64,000 nt of DNA from Ophioderma brevispina (Eukaryota > Echinodermata > Ophiuroidea > Amphilepidida > Ophiodermatidae), in NCBI GenBank assembly GCA_023653785.1, contig JAMKCH010071878.1, positions 1-64,000 of the forward strand, written 5' to 3'. Within the stretch, counting starts at the first letter, position 1. Each line of letters starts with the position of its first letter. Positions 11,355 through 23,929 of this stretch are shown piece after piece. The notes below the pieces were generated by a model. It did not search any database, was not told the DNA's origin, and saw nothing but the letters and a program-made list of their open reading frames with translations. The position numbers and the translations under genes were made by a program.

Positions 11355-11640
11355 ACAGTGTTAGGGGTGCTTGTCTGTGGCGCAAATTCCTTCCTGGTTC
11401 GAATCCTGGTGAGACACTTGCTGGGATTCATTACGGTACTGAATTCTGGCTTTGATCTGTACACCACTATTGATTAAAACAAATAATGCTCTCCGCCATG
11501 GTTCAATTGTTGGAATTGGGCAAATGAATCATGAAAACAATCCCGTCTTTTGGAGGGGACGTTAAGCCGTCGGTCCCTGTGTGCAGAGAGTCACAACGGT
11601 ACAATGAAACATCTAAGCATTACCCATGACTGACGAACAA
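11355..11640 (+). mobile_element. tRNA-headed SINE, plus-strand copy
   Basis: The head carries a pol III B-box-like GGTTCGAATCC at 11396-11406 and a poor A-box upstream. The body includes GGTACTGAATTCTGG, GCCATGGTTCAATTG and the conserved-looking GGGGACGTTAAGCCGTCGG near 11558-11576. The same ordered blocks occur on the minus strand at 49790-50060, so this is a family rather than a lone sequence. The central block resembles cores shared by widespread animal SINE superfamilies (MetaSINE-like); that assignment is from memory of the family type and not confirmed. Confidence 0.8.
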
Positions 11641-11646
11641 CGAACC

Positions 11647-11952
11647 CCGGGGCAGATCCAGCATTTCTCAATAGAGGGGCGGCCAAATTTCCCGTCATTT
11701 TTTTAAATTCTGACAAGCGGGGAGAACATACTGCGACCGGGTCGTGGCGCCCCAAAGCTAGATTCTAGAGTCGGTCGCCCGACGCCCTGTACCGTAATTC
11801 TTAAAAATCTACAGGGCCCCTGTTGGAAAAAGTCATTTTTTATAGATTTTCAGGGCGCCCCGGCAACTCTATTCCACGCCGGGCGCCTGGTGCTCTGCAA
11901 AAAAATAGAGGGGCGTGCTCCGGGTGGCAACCCCCCCTCTAAACCGCCCCTG
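11647..11952. mobile_element. GC-rich MITE-like element, hAT-type ends suspected
   Basis: The ends are imperfectly complementary: CCGGGGCAGATCCAG on the left and ACCGCCCCTG on the right (reverse complement CAGGGGCGGT). GAACC occurs at both flanks (11642-11646 and about 11953-11957), a possible partial target duplication. The interior is GC-rich and rich in CCCC/GGGG runs, unlike its neighbours. It directly follows the SINE. Confidence 0.55.
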
Positions 11953-11959
11953 GAACCAA

Positions 11960-14900
11960 CCAGGCAACAATCAACGAAATTAACAATTAGGGAGTATTAA
12001 GTAAGTGAAGATACCGAGTTTGTAGCACAAAGCTGAAAATGGTCGTCAATGCAATGCAAGTTTGTATCTGCGCAAATACGACTCTGTTGCATTCACAACA
12101 TATTTCCTGTCTTCATGCAACAAAGGTTACACTCCACAAGATGGTGCATCACGTTTATACACTACACTTAATTAATATAATACTATTAAAACTCTGTATT
12201 AATTGAGACATAACATCTAAATTTATGTTCCACTCTCATGACGAAACACCAATACTCTTAAATTTGAAAAGAATTGTGGTCTAACATTTCACTTTTCCTA
12301 AAGATGGCTCGTTGCTGTTTGCAATATTCATATGATTCATCTTGAAATCGTTGTGGCGTGTTTGGAAGCTAAAATTCACTATAGGTAAATTTGTAAATTG
12401 TTTCAAGATAATTTCTTCAAAGGTTTCATGATTACTAGAATCACAAATATCTCAGTCTGTAGTAAAATAACGAGGCCACCTTGGAATGGTTCACTATACT
12501 TGCTTACATTGACTACGTTACTGGTACGGAGTCTAAGTTAACAAGACGAGTCCTTAAAAAGGACACTCTTCTGCTTTTGATTGCACGATTGAAATTGTGA
12601 AATGAAACAACAAATTGAATGTTTTAACACAATTTTAGTTTGAAATGTTGTACATAACATGCAGGAATTACTATTGTAATGAATACTATGACAGGCATCA
12701 ATCATAATGATCAACCTTTAATGTAAAACAAAAGGCATTCAGTTTCATGTTACTTTTTGTGGTACATCTGGTATTATTTTGAAGAAGAAATCCCATTACA
12801 TGGAACACCAAGCCACAGTTTATCATGATTGCCCTTTTAAATAGAACTTCCTGTTCAATGCAAAGACCGAATCACTATTGTGTAGTAATATTGCTGTACA
12901 AAAGTTGTGCCTGTTAACCACACATGAAATATTTGTCTGTATAATGAATTAGTTCTATGCTATCAGTGTTAAAATATACATACAAACAATGTAATTGTTT
13001 GCCACAATTATATAACATTGGAAGTATTATTTTGGATATAAATTGGCTATAGAAGTCATTCTACAGCAGAATTTGTCCAGCAAAAATGTGCAATCTGACC
13101 CAACCAATCAGAAAAACTGATACATACTGCTACCATACAAAGCTCAGTGAAGACTAGTCTCATATCAGACCCCGGTATAGTGCTAACTGACCAGTGCAAG
13201 TAGTATATTACTCATTCACCACAGTGCTCACTGACCATGGTCATGGGAATATGAGACTGGTATCAGTTACAGCTGACCAGTGTAAACAATGCATGTGCTG
13301 TGCACATATAATTAAGAACTGTGTACACTGCATGGGGTTTTGGTCAATTCAGGATTAATCTTCTTGGCAGAAGAAAAACACGAGTAGGTGGCGCTGAGTG
13401 ATAAGGCAGCATCACCTGCCTTCAAACCAATGGCATTGATACCTTTAAAGAACTTTAAAGATCTGTAGTGAGGAAATTGATTATCTGCACCTAACTGATC
13501 AGCCATTATTTACAAAGAGTAGAGAAATAGTTCTTCATAGCATACGCAATTTGTTGGTTATTGGTATAGATGTATCACCGTCTGGAATAGCGGAAATGGT
13601 ACTTCGTGTATCACCAGGAAACAAGTTGTTTCACCGTCTACGAGGGTTACTTTGGCAATCTAATAAGCTTGCCGTCAGCCGTTTGGTTTATTTCAAAGAT
13701 GGTGGCCCTCCTTCCACTCAGACCTTTTTCAAATATCTAGTGATGTAAACATTACGTCACGGTCGTGCGCAAGCAGTTGCGATGATATTTATGACATTTC
13801 ACGACCTCACATATATTGTAGTCTTATGAGCAGATGTGTAAACAAAGGACAATGCTTGTTTGCAGTTGAAGAGACCTGTTGTTCGTACACAGACGGAATT
13901 GGTAAATTGTCGTCTTGTCTGTAAAACCACTCCAACGTTCAACGCACAATATATTCACCTTATTTTGTGAAAAAAAGTGACAGTGCGATATCCCTGGTAT
14001 CTAAGGCAGTTTAAAAGCGAGAATGTGAGAATTTGGCGTCGTTCTGGTAGCCATTACTGATCATTTCAGTGATGTAGTGAGATTCGGCATTTATTGTTTT
14101 TAATATCGATATATCGAGCAATAGAAACACCCTGAAAAAATAGTTCCAAGCTAAAATTTTCAGGAAATAAAAGAGTATGAGAAAGAATATATCAAAAGTC
14201 CCCTAAAATCCCCTTTGTGCTAATTCAGGAATAAGGGGTAAATTGTATTCAAATGTTTTACCAATGCTTTTGTCATGTCATTCGGATTAAGGAAAGTATA
14301 CTTTGCACAATATACGACTAATGTTTTAACTATAGGGTAAAGTTTAATGTCAAATTAGGGACAGTTTCAGAATGCTCCGATTCTTTTGAAAATGTCAAAA
14401 TGTACAAAAAGTATATACATAATGGGTCGTTATAACAGGTTGATACAGGGTTTACGAGAAGTTAAAATCCGGTTCACTTCCTGTATAAGGTCCCTTTCTA
14501 ATTTGGACCCACGCCTGAAAACATTCCCTTCACTCATCTCATTCAAAAGGATCTAAAGAAAATTCATAATAGTATGATCGTCATCTCACATTTTAAAAAA
14601 AAAAAAAAAAATCTCTTATTCTTCTCCGTTTTGCTATTCCCCCTCTCACTATAGTCGGACATGTTGCTTATTGTAGTCATTGTTGTTCTGTCCTGTCCTT
14701 GTAGTCTGTCGGTATGTTTTGTTCCAGTTATAATAATAGTACTGAGGAGGTTGGCATCCTACGCTCTGCGGTAGCAGTGCCAAACATTCATTCACTCATG
14801 AATTTACAAAATTTATATAACTACAGTTGTCATCATAGTGTTAATAAAGTAAACTTATTTCTTATTTAATGTCTGGGCTACAACTTTGGTATCCTAGTCA

Positions 14901-15955
14901 TTGTCAATGCTTTGTGATGAAGAATAAAAATTGATGATTGACATAAAAAATAGAAAGTAATGTAGGTGGAGTGAATAAATCTTTTTTTATAAATAAAAGT
15001 AATTTGAAAATCTAAACTTTGAATGAATCTTTTTTACTCTATGATAATGCAAACATTATATATGTTCCGTAATTATTGTGAGGAAATGCATGTCATGGTT
15101 TAGCTCAATGAAGATTCTTGTTTTACCCTTTACCCACCTTACCACCCATTAAAGGTGCACGAGAGATTCACATATAGGTGTCCCTAAAACGTGTGTGGGA
15201 AAGTACTGATTTTTGCCCTGAGAATAGGCTTTCTATCCAAAAACTCCCCATCTGAAAGGATTAAGCTGAGAAAATGTTCTTGAATACAAAATGTGAAAAT
15301 TTGTATTTTATAGGAGCAAAATACGAAATTCGCTATGGTTTGTAATTGAAAATATAAGCAAATCAAAATCGCGTTTTTTTTCGAACTTTTAAGACATTTT
15401 TGTAGCGAAACACAAGGTAAGATAATCTATTGAGTGGCTAAAAATATAGAAACTTATTATTACGACACCATTTGGGTGCTCAAAATCTCTCGTTGCACCT
15501 TTAAACGTAGCTACAAGGGGAGTTGGGGGGGATTGATATGTTTATTATCATACTTATTTAAAAGCGTATTTCCTTAAAAATTTCAGCTTAGTACAGTTTT
15601 ATTACCGTTCTAACTTGAATAGCTAAATATTAGTAATTGAAAGCTAATCGCTGAGCTTTGCTATTTTCTAATAGCTACATATCAGTTTATACCCAGGAAG
15701 TACCAAAGAGTTACCATATGCTGATGTTCCTTGGCGGTGTGGAAATTGAGGAATATTTTTGGAACCGGTGCAACAACCTACAATAGACAGATGGCCGGTA
15801 GGTGGGATATCCCTCATCGGATGTTCATGTTCATGACACAGGAATTGAAACCAGGGCGATACCATTATTTTTAAGTGGAAGAACGAGGCTGTATTCAAAA
15901 GGCATGTCCTCTCTACGGTAGGTTGTTTTACTCATTTTAGCCACCAAAGCAATAG
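11960..15955. other. Unassigned DNA
   Basis: I find no supported gene. A weak inverted pair (TAGTCTCATAT at 13155 and ATATGAGACTGG at 13249) surrounds three copies of CTGACCA. A poly(A/T) tract lies near 14594-14611. Short reading frames at 13312-13506 and 13551-13748 show no recognisable domain and are probably chance. Confidence 0.4.
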
Positions 15956-15960
15956 TAAGT

Positions 15961-16186
15961 AGCAGGAGGTAGCCAGGGCCCGGTGGTTATGAGGGGGGCA
16001 ATTTCCCGGGGGGTGCAACAAATGTCCCCAATCACAGCAAAAAAAAATTCCCGGGAGCAGGACAAAGAATCCGAAAAAGGGCGGATTTACATAAAGTATC
16101 AGTGTTTATTTCCGATTTCCCCTCAAAAAGTTGTCAGAGTGGGCACTCTGCCACCCCCCCTATGCCCCACCTGGCTACGCCACTGG
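15961..16186. mobile_element. ~226-bp MITE of the GTAGCCAGG family
   Basis: The right end CCTGGCTACGCCACTGG pairs with a mutated left end AGCAGGAGGTAGCCAGG. These are the same termini as the 81-bp element at 5464-5544. The interior is G/C-run-rich. The target duplication is not clear because the left end has decayed. Confidence 0.65.
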
Positions 16187-16189
16187 TAA

Positions 16190-18765
16190 TAGGTAATTTT
16201 AGCATATGTATGAAATGTCTGGTGGTGCTTAAACTTTTTGAAATTTTTATCCCTAAGGCCCGAAAAGATTTATGTGTTTAGAACAGTACAGGATAGGCAC
16301 AATGTACGCATTTGGGATTTGATTCAAAAAACTTTTGGATGTGACCAAAATGCTAGTAGATGCAATGATACCTACTTCTTTATCATCCGCGTAAAACCTT
16401 GCCCTCCATGCAAATTATATTGTTCCCTTTAGACTTCTGGATTCTTGATTGGTATGTTATTCTCTCATTATTTTTAAGGTATAACAAAAACACAAATATT
16501 CTGCCTGCAAGTATCTGTCAGATCCAGGGGGACCAAACTTTTCTTTTAAATTTCGTGCACACTATTTATTCTTTTAATATTTGAACAAAGACTTCTCCTT
16601 GAATTAATGGATTTTTCAACATTGATGTTATGTTTTAAAAGGATGTCATCTGAGGAAAGATTAAAATTACCGTCTTGCATATTCGGCCAAACAAACTCTG
16701 CATTGCAAATCACGTTTTAAATTCTAGGTACAACACGCAATAATTATTGCACTGTCAAAAATAAGCCTGGTTTCTATTTGTCAGTAGGAAGCTAGTACGT
16801 GAAACACTCAAACAGAAACCAGTATTTACGCATTGGTATGAGCTTTCCAATATATCACAAGCAAACCAACGGAAGATCTTCTAGTAATTATTTCACTCAA
16901 AAAAGGATCCAAGCGTTGACAGAAAACATATTTACCCAGCTTACTGGCAAGAGTGATCTAAAGTTATAGTCTCTAGTCTCTTAAAAATCTGTGTCGAATA
17001 TATTTAATACGGCAGATAGCTGCGCTGGAATCCGTTTAAATTTAAGACACGCCAGAAATAAAATTCTTAGTGATACAGTGGTACAAAAAAAATCAGATTT
17101 CATAACAAGCATATTAAAGCATACACAATTATTGATTTTGGAGAAAATCGCTTCTGTGATTGTTGCCCACATATTTAGCCAATAATTTAGTGATTGTTAA
17201 GAGGACATGAGACCTTTCCGAAAGAAGCGCCCAATTTTTAGAACCCGGGTAGTTTTTAGCTATTTGAATGTTTACCCACTGTATTAGATAACACTGAAGG
17301 AATAAGCCGAATACGCCGTCTATGCAATAAGAGATGATTTACGATTTTCTGTCGTCACTAAGAAAATCAAAGCTGGTTTTTCTATAGGGACGATTACGAT
17401 AGCAGGCAAGTTCAAAACAAGATTTTGCGGTTTTCCTTTGTATTTGTTTGTCGATAAACCTCGAAACGTGTTTCGGTAAGTGGGCACAACACGATCCAGA
17501 TGCGATTTGAGCGAAATTCGTATCATCAAAAAAAAATCTCCTCCTGGTAACATTGGAATACCTTTTAAAAATGTACGGTCTGTTTCTGACAAATTGAAAT
17601 GGCACAGTAGTTTTAACACGCTAATCGGGGAGTGGTTATATATACAGAATAAAATACATTTAATTACAAACAATGGGAAATTATAACATGATATATATAA
17701 AAAAACTGAAATAAACCTAGATTCTTGAAGTGTAAGCTGACGTTCTAAACTGCGCGGCAAATTATTATGGATTAGAGATTGATTTGGACAGTTTTCGGGT
17801 GAGTTAAAAGATAAAATGGACGTGTTTACAATGGCTACCCTTATCTCAGGTTATTATACTAGTCAATAACGGAACTTACACGCCCATTTCAGCAGCGTCA
17901 GCGGTCCAGTGGAAAGAGCCGTGATAGCTTCACCAAACCTTGGGTGGGGTATGCTTACTTTAGAATACGAGAAAAAATTTGCTATCTTTAAGTGTTCAAA
18001 GAAGTGTTCAAGAATTCCAGAATACCAAAACGTTATTTCTCCAGTTAGGCTAGGTCTATTATAGGGTTCAGCCAAAACCGGAGTTTACTCAAAAACTACA
18101 TTTGTTATCTCCAGAAAATGTTAGGTATGGTACTTTACAATGGTAGTCTTAATTTCAAAATCATTGGTTATGTATTCTGTTTTGTAAATATTATTTGCCG
18201 TATGTATTTATATTGTTATTGAGTGAAGTGGAAGAATTGCGAATGAAAACATATCGTACTTGATTACACGCTGTTTAAATCAGGGTTCGATTAAACGTTG
18301 TACCCGCTTCTAATGAGTCGCCTCTAAAACATTACACCATTTACTCCCTATAAAGTCGTGGACACCTCTTCTACTGCTCAATTGAGATAAATGTTAAATT
18401 ATCTAGTTACTAACTAAGGAGATTAAAAAGACCGGAAAAGGATAATAAATACATACAGAATACTCCAGGCATAGAGTGAGAGCATACAAACAGCGATTGT
18501 CCGGAGCCCTGCCGGTCCATAAAGTTATCATTTCATTGACAGTTGCTATGAAGAAATGAATGAGAGATGGTCATCAGTTTAATCAATTACTGCTCCTTAA
18601 AATTTGTTTCAACGATTACTTTCATCCTTGAAACTTCATTTACCTATGGTATATGGAATTTTAAAGCAATTACAATATAACGGCGGAAAATGTTTTGTTG
18701 TCCTAACTTTGATGTTGGTATGGGCATATGAATGTTCTTTCTAACAAGATAGTCGTTTAAAAAGC
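16190..18765. other. Unassigned DNA, includes a 146-codon open frame on the minus strand
   Basis: The longest non-transposon frame is 17320-17760 on the minus strand. It has no domain I recognise and is rich in hydrophobic and positively charged residues typical of AT-rich antisense sequence. A second, overlapping minus frame (17339-17605) is equally open, which argues for chance. A small hairpin (CTGGTTTCTATTTG / CAAACAGAAACCAG) lies at about 16768-16823. Confidence 0.35.
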
Positions 18766-18774
18766 CAAACCATC

Positions 18775-20175
18775 GCTAGCTGAGATTTAGTAATAATATG
18801 TTAGTGTAAAATACTCGAGATCCTAGGAAAACCCTCTCGTATATTAGAGAGATGAATTAACCACAGAGTAATATTTCAGGCATCACCAATTACTCATGGA
18901 TCAAACCCTTTAATTTTGAAATACCACTGGTGTGGCAATGCCAGCCAGACTTTATCAAATTAGATTTAAAATATTTTAACACAGTCCATTGCACGAGAAT
19001 TAAAAAATTCAAAACTTACAGGAAAGGAGTAGGTGTAAAAACAATGCTGTGTCAATATGAGGCAATGAAGTATCAACCATGGCACAGTTATAGCTTTTTC
19101 ATCACAAGTTTATTAGAACAAACACACCCTGCGAGTGTTGTGTATAATATAGGATTACATAGAAAACACAAGATCAGTTCATTTCAATGCATGTACAAGT
19201 AAATCCCACTGAAACTGTGCCCTTGGTTGATGAGCATATGTAACTCATAGTTTGTGCTATCTGGGCATTGTACAATATGGTACTCTCAAAACCTAGGGTC
19301 ATATCATCCATAAGTGTCAATGAACTGAGAAGTTATCCACGGTGATGGGTGGGCTGTCATCCATCAAAAGTTTTTCAGTTCTATTCTGGTAGGAAATGTA
19401 AATGAATTTCCTAGTAGGCATATACCCATTCCTTTTCTTAAAACAGAAATATTCCCTTTTAAAAAGAACCAAACCACGCTTAGCGGATGGTTAGTCCCTA
19501 GTATGTTAGTGTAAATACTCAGAGAACATAGGAAACCCTCTCGTATAGGTTAAAAGATGATATAACACAGTAGCATATTTCAGCAGGCTCAAAACCTTAC
19601 TCATTGCATCAACCTTTAATTTTGAAATACCACTGGTTTGAAAAATGCCAGCCCTTTTATACGCCAAAATCCATTTCATGGTGGAGTGACCCTGTTTATC
19701 ATAGATTCTACTATTTTTAACCACGGTCATTGCACCGAGATTACAAATTCACTTACAGGAAACATTTGTCAAAACAAGCTGACACTATGAGGCAATACGT
19801 ATCACCCTTTGCACAGATTCATAGCTTTCATTCACAATGCGTATTTAGAAGCACCACCCCCTGATTGTTTAGTGTATAATATATCGATACCTAGAATACA
19901 CAGATCAGTTCAGTCAAATGCATGGGCAGTACACCCCATTGACTGTGCCCTTGGTTGATGAGTCTATTGTAACTCATAGTGTGTCTATCTGGGCATTGTA
20001 CACACATTGGTGGTACTCCTCAAAACTATGGTGTCCCATATCATCCATTACATGTCAATGAACTGAGAATGTTATCCACTGTGATGGGTTCGCTATCATC
20101 CCCTTCAAAGTTTTGTTTCTTGCTGATTCTGGAAATGTAATCTAACGTTTCCTAGTAGGCATATACCTGTCCTTA
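18775..20175. repeat. Tandem duplication of a ~700-bp unit
   Basis: Unit 1 (about 18775-19450) and unit 2 (about 19475-20175) align along their whole length. Shared blocks in the same order are GTATGTTAGTGTAAA-type, ACCCTCTCGTATA, TTTTGAAATACCACTGG, CTGTGCCCTTGGTTGATGAG, TATCTGGGCATTGTACA and TTTCCTAGTAGGCATATACC. Divergence is largely small indels. No coding region survives in both units, and the 18930-19202 open frame of unit 1 is broken in unit 2, so it is not a conserved gene. Confidence 0.88.
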
Positions 20176-20198
20176 ATTCTTAAAATAATTGAACTCAG

Positions 20199-20505
20199 AG
20201 GACTTTGCACTGCACATGAGCCACCACCCAACTCTGTGCATAACTGTGATATTCTGCCATTAATTTGCTTGCTACACCTATGCTAGGGTAACTTGCAATT
20301 AGTGGCTTTTATCTATTCCGATTTTATACCATCTTCGAATGTAGATGAATGGGAACCAGATGGACTTTGTACTGCTACATGAGACAACCACCCAACTCGT
20401 TGCATGACTGTTGATATTCTGCCATCATTTGCTTGCTGCACATATGCTAGGTAACTTGCAATGTAGTGGCTTTTATGTACTCCGATTTTATATCTTCGAT
20501 GGAAA
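20199..20505. repeat. Tandem duplication of a ~155-bp unit
   Basis: Two adjacent copies (about 20199-20335 and 20361-20495) share GGACTTTG-ACTGC, CCACCCAACTC, GATATTCTGCCAT and TTTGCTTGCTGCACA-type blocks in order. The pair lies directly after the ~700-bp tandem duplication but is unrelated to it in sequence. Confidence 0.8.
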
Positions 20506-20748
20506 AAAATTAAAAAAGCACAATGGCAAAATGTCATACATCTCATACATTTTTGTCTTTAAAGAAATCATTACAATTGTAATATACACACAGTAATTGT
20601 TATTTTCAACACAAAAATTTTAGTGCACTTATTTGTTTTTATTCTAAACAAAATCTTTGCTTGGTTTTGGTCTTTTTTTATCAGGATGACCAAATCAAAT
20701 TTATTATTAGGGGCTTTAGCCGTAAAACAAACGCCGGAACCTACACTC

Positions 20749-21437
20749 CGTTTACACTGGACCAACAGTCGAAGCGATTTGATTGAGTCCGTCATCGACT
20801 TTTTCCTGAAGTGTAAACACGAGCAGTCGTAATCGATACGACTTCAAAAGTCGAATTCGTAAGTTGCTTTTCAGGTGAGTGAGTAAATTCTATACGTCGT
20901 CATTGAATTGGAAATGTTTTGCTTGTATAAACTGAACACGTAATCGATTTCATGTCTACTGGTGTTAACAAGCGATCCGCCCTGAGCATTCCGGTTCTCA
21001 CCAGGTAAACACTGTACTTCTTAACATTGAGCATTAAAGGTAGCGCGGGGTCATTCCAAATAATTCGGACTTCGGCATTGTTGTCTTCATTTTATGTAGA
21101 GTTTGCCGTTAATTTGATAAATGTACCTAAATCAAAGAAACACTAACACGGCCGCCGAGAGCAACCCGAATTTAGGGTCGGCCCAGGAGATATCGGCGGG
21201 TATTCGCGCGCAATCATTTATCCGTCGCCATAAATGAAGATCGCGCGAAATCTTCGTTGAACCGTAGGTCAAACATTCCGAAGAATGCGAGCGCCAACTG
21301 ACGTAATTATTATGAATGGGAATTCGGAAACCCGCTATCAGAGTAAGCAACGATACGCGAATTATTAATTTATGCTAATATGAGCCGTTATTAAAAAATA
21401 TAATCGAAATTCAATCGACTTTTCTCTTGTGTAAACG
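20749..21437. mobile_element. ~690-bp inverted-repeat element with CpG-rich core
   Basis: CGTTTACAC at 20749-20757 pairs with GTGTAAACG at 21429-21437. Inside this, AGTCGA and TTTGATT/TTCGATT blocks match at corresponding distances, giving ~40-bp imperfect inverted ends. The core (about 21130-21360) is rich in CpG and in TAATTA/ATGCTAAT-like motifs. It encodes no recognisable protein. I read it as a non-autonomous DNA transposon, but an unrelated regulatory sequence between two chance-similar ends is possible. Confidence 0.55.
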
Positions 21438-21439
21438 TG

Positions 21440-23920
21440 CTATAGATAACACTTATACTTTTACAATCGTATAATAATTGTACATTTAAATAATAAATTT
21501 TAAAATTTACCCCGTTACTTATTCCACCTTTTATTCAATGTTGTCCACGTCTGATTCAGCATCCTTCAAGCTACAGAAAAACATCGTACTTTCTTACCCA
21601 AAATTCAGAGAACGGGATATCCTCATTATGACCCTAAAGATATACCTATGTCCAAGAAGTATGATGGACGAAATGGACTTTTGCAGTCAGTTTTCCCCAA
21701 ATGTTCCACTGTTTCATGATTGCCGAAAGATACTGGGAAACTTCCCAAGAATGGATTCAAGGAGCAAAACCTATTAGCGACTTATTGAGCCTAGGGAGAC
21801 TTATCTGCTGGAGATATCTATCCAAATGAGTGACATCTTTGATCACTTGAGGAAACCATCTTCATAAAGTGACCTTTGAAATGCCATGGTTTCATACATT
21901 AAGTAGTTCACCTCATACTGTTGCCCGTGGTTGTCTTCAACTCGCTCGCAAGATATTGCCAATGAAATTGATAATCATATAACATAACTGAACAGATGGA
22001 GCGCGACGTTTACAGCCGCTTACTGTGTGGTAAAGCCGTTTTTTACTTTAATAACCTCTAGAGTATATTAATCCAATAGAAATGATTCTGGATGTTGCCA
22101 TTTTTTGAAAATCATTTTTGTTAAATCTTTGGCTTTAGGTGTATACTACACAAGTATTACTAAATAAGATTGAAAGGAGAAAATCTCTGAGAACACACTC
22201 TCATACACTCGCATTTTAAAGCTACCCAATTAAAATGAATATAAAGGGCACAATTGCCTATAAGAACTAAAATGGAACATTATACTCGCCCATAAAGTCA
22301 CGGCCGTTTCCTCTCTATTAAAAATGGACATCCACATCAAATAAAAACGATTTATTCTTCAGGAAGGGAACCGCCTAGGCCAAGATCATATTTCATGAGT
22401 GCTATATACGTTGAAGTAATTAGAGACCATTGAAGAGGGCTCGCCTTCCAAATCAAATCAATATTGCTCACTGTCCTTCATTGATAGATTAATTTCCTCC
22501 AAGAAGTTTTCTTGCTAAACATTTTGAATTGCGAAAGATAAACAGGATCTTGATCAAATGTTTTGCGAAACATAATGCTCCGATCATATGGAACAAGTGT
22601 TGATTTTGTATCTCCTTTATTTAAGTTAAAACCCAGACTGGCTAAAATATCGCATGATATAGATTATCGCTCTATTTATAAACCCTATACCAGTTATTTT
22701 AAATAAACAGGACGTCAATCTACTAGTGTGCTTATTTAAAAGTGAAATATAAGTGACTATATTTTTTAGAAAATATTTTATAAGGAGAAAGGGCTCTTTC
22801 GTAGCAGTAGACATGTCGTCATGTGAATGCAACAAAGTTGTATTTTACAGGAGAAGCATTTTTGAGTTTCATTCAGTTGTGGGTTTTCGATTGAAAAAAT
22901 ATAACACTCGATGAAAATTTATTGTTTAAATATATTATGAACATTGATTTCCCACTTAAGTCGACTAATTAAGAAGTAATTAGCTAATTAAAGTGGCGTA
23001 ACTACACACATGATTTTCCTGTGTAGTGCAATAACTCTTCAATTGAGACTGTCACTTGAAATTTACATCAAATTATGCGTAATTACCTACTTTTTCATAG
23101 TATATATAAAAAAACGCAATTTCGCCAAAAATGTCAGTTACGACTTTGTTGCCCTTATCCTCTTTGAAAAACAACTCGAACACATCAAATATAATAACAA
23201 TAAATTTGTATAGCGCTTCTTCCATAGTATTCAAAGCGCGTATTTGGTTATTTTCAGCCAGTAGGATATCATCAAAAATTATTTTTCGCTTCACCAAGGC
23301 GACAGCAAGCGCACAAATCAGATCTTAGAAATCCTATCGCAATTAATAGCACCCCTCTTTTATCACTGGGTGGAGGGAGGCGATTCTTTATCCAAGTGTA
23401 CAACCTTTGTATCACGGGTTTTATCCAAGGTGCCTTATCCAAGTGTAAAACAGCACAGTGATCCTAGCCCGATATTCACATTCGCACATTCGGATATTCG
23501 CACATTCACATTCGTATATTATCACATTTATATTGAAATTGCTATTTTGATTACTTCTGATTAATATCAGTTTAACATGCCAAATAAGCACATCATGTCC
23601 TCTATGACAATCCTGACCTTAGAGAACAAAGGTCCTGCGCAACGGAAGATTTCAATAGTAAACATTTGGAAAGGCCATAAACAAAAAGTGTGCCATTTAA
23701 ATATTTTTCTTGTTAAATATGATCAGTACCTTCTACTTATATGATCTAAAAATTGTAAACATTTTTGCCCGATTCGTTATGGAGATAGAGGGCGCTAAAC
23801 TTCCCCTTCTCTAAAAACTGGAAATTTTCAATGGTAAATATTAACAGAGGCAACAGCTAAAGGTCGTCATTCATAATATTCTTTTCTTCCTAAATACTGT
23901 ATATCAACACATTCTTTACT
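21440..23920. other. Unassigned DNA with short simple repeats near 23380-23530
   Basis: No gene is recognised. Around 23380-23450 the block TTATCCAAGTGTA is repeated, and 23470-23525 contains imperfect copies of ATTCGCACATTCGGAT. The rest looks non-repetitive. Confidence 0.4.
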
Positions 23921-23929
23921 TTGTTGCCT

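Noticed and set aside
13150..13290. Inverted-repeat element with TAGTCTCATAT ends
   Set aside because: The arms are only about 11 bp with poor extension, and the three CTGACCA repeats could be coincidental.
17320..17760. 146-codon minus-strand open frame as a gene
   Set aside because: No domain is recognised, a second overlapping minus frame is equally open, and the composition is what AT-rich DNA gives by chance.
18930..19202. 90-codon open frame in the first tandem unit
   Set aside because: The second unit of the duplication breaks the frame by several indels, so there is no sign of coding constraint.
23465..23530. CRISPR-like or telomere-like array from ATTCGCACATTCGG repeats
   Set aside because: The repeats are short, imperfect and have no spacers. 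It is a simple-sequence patch.
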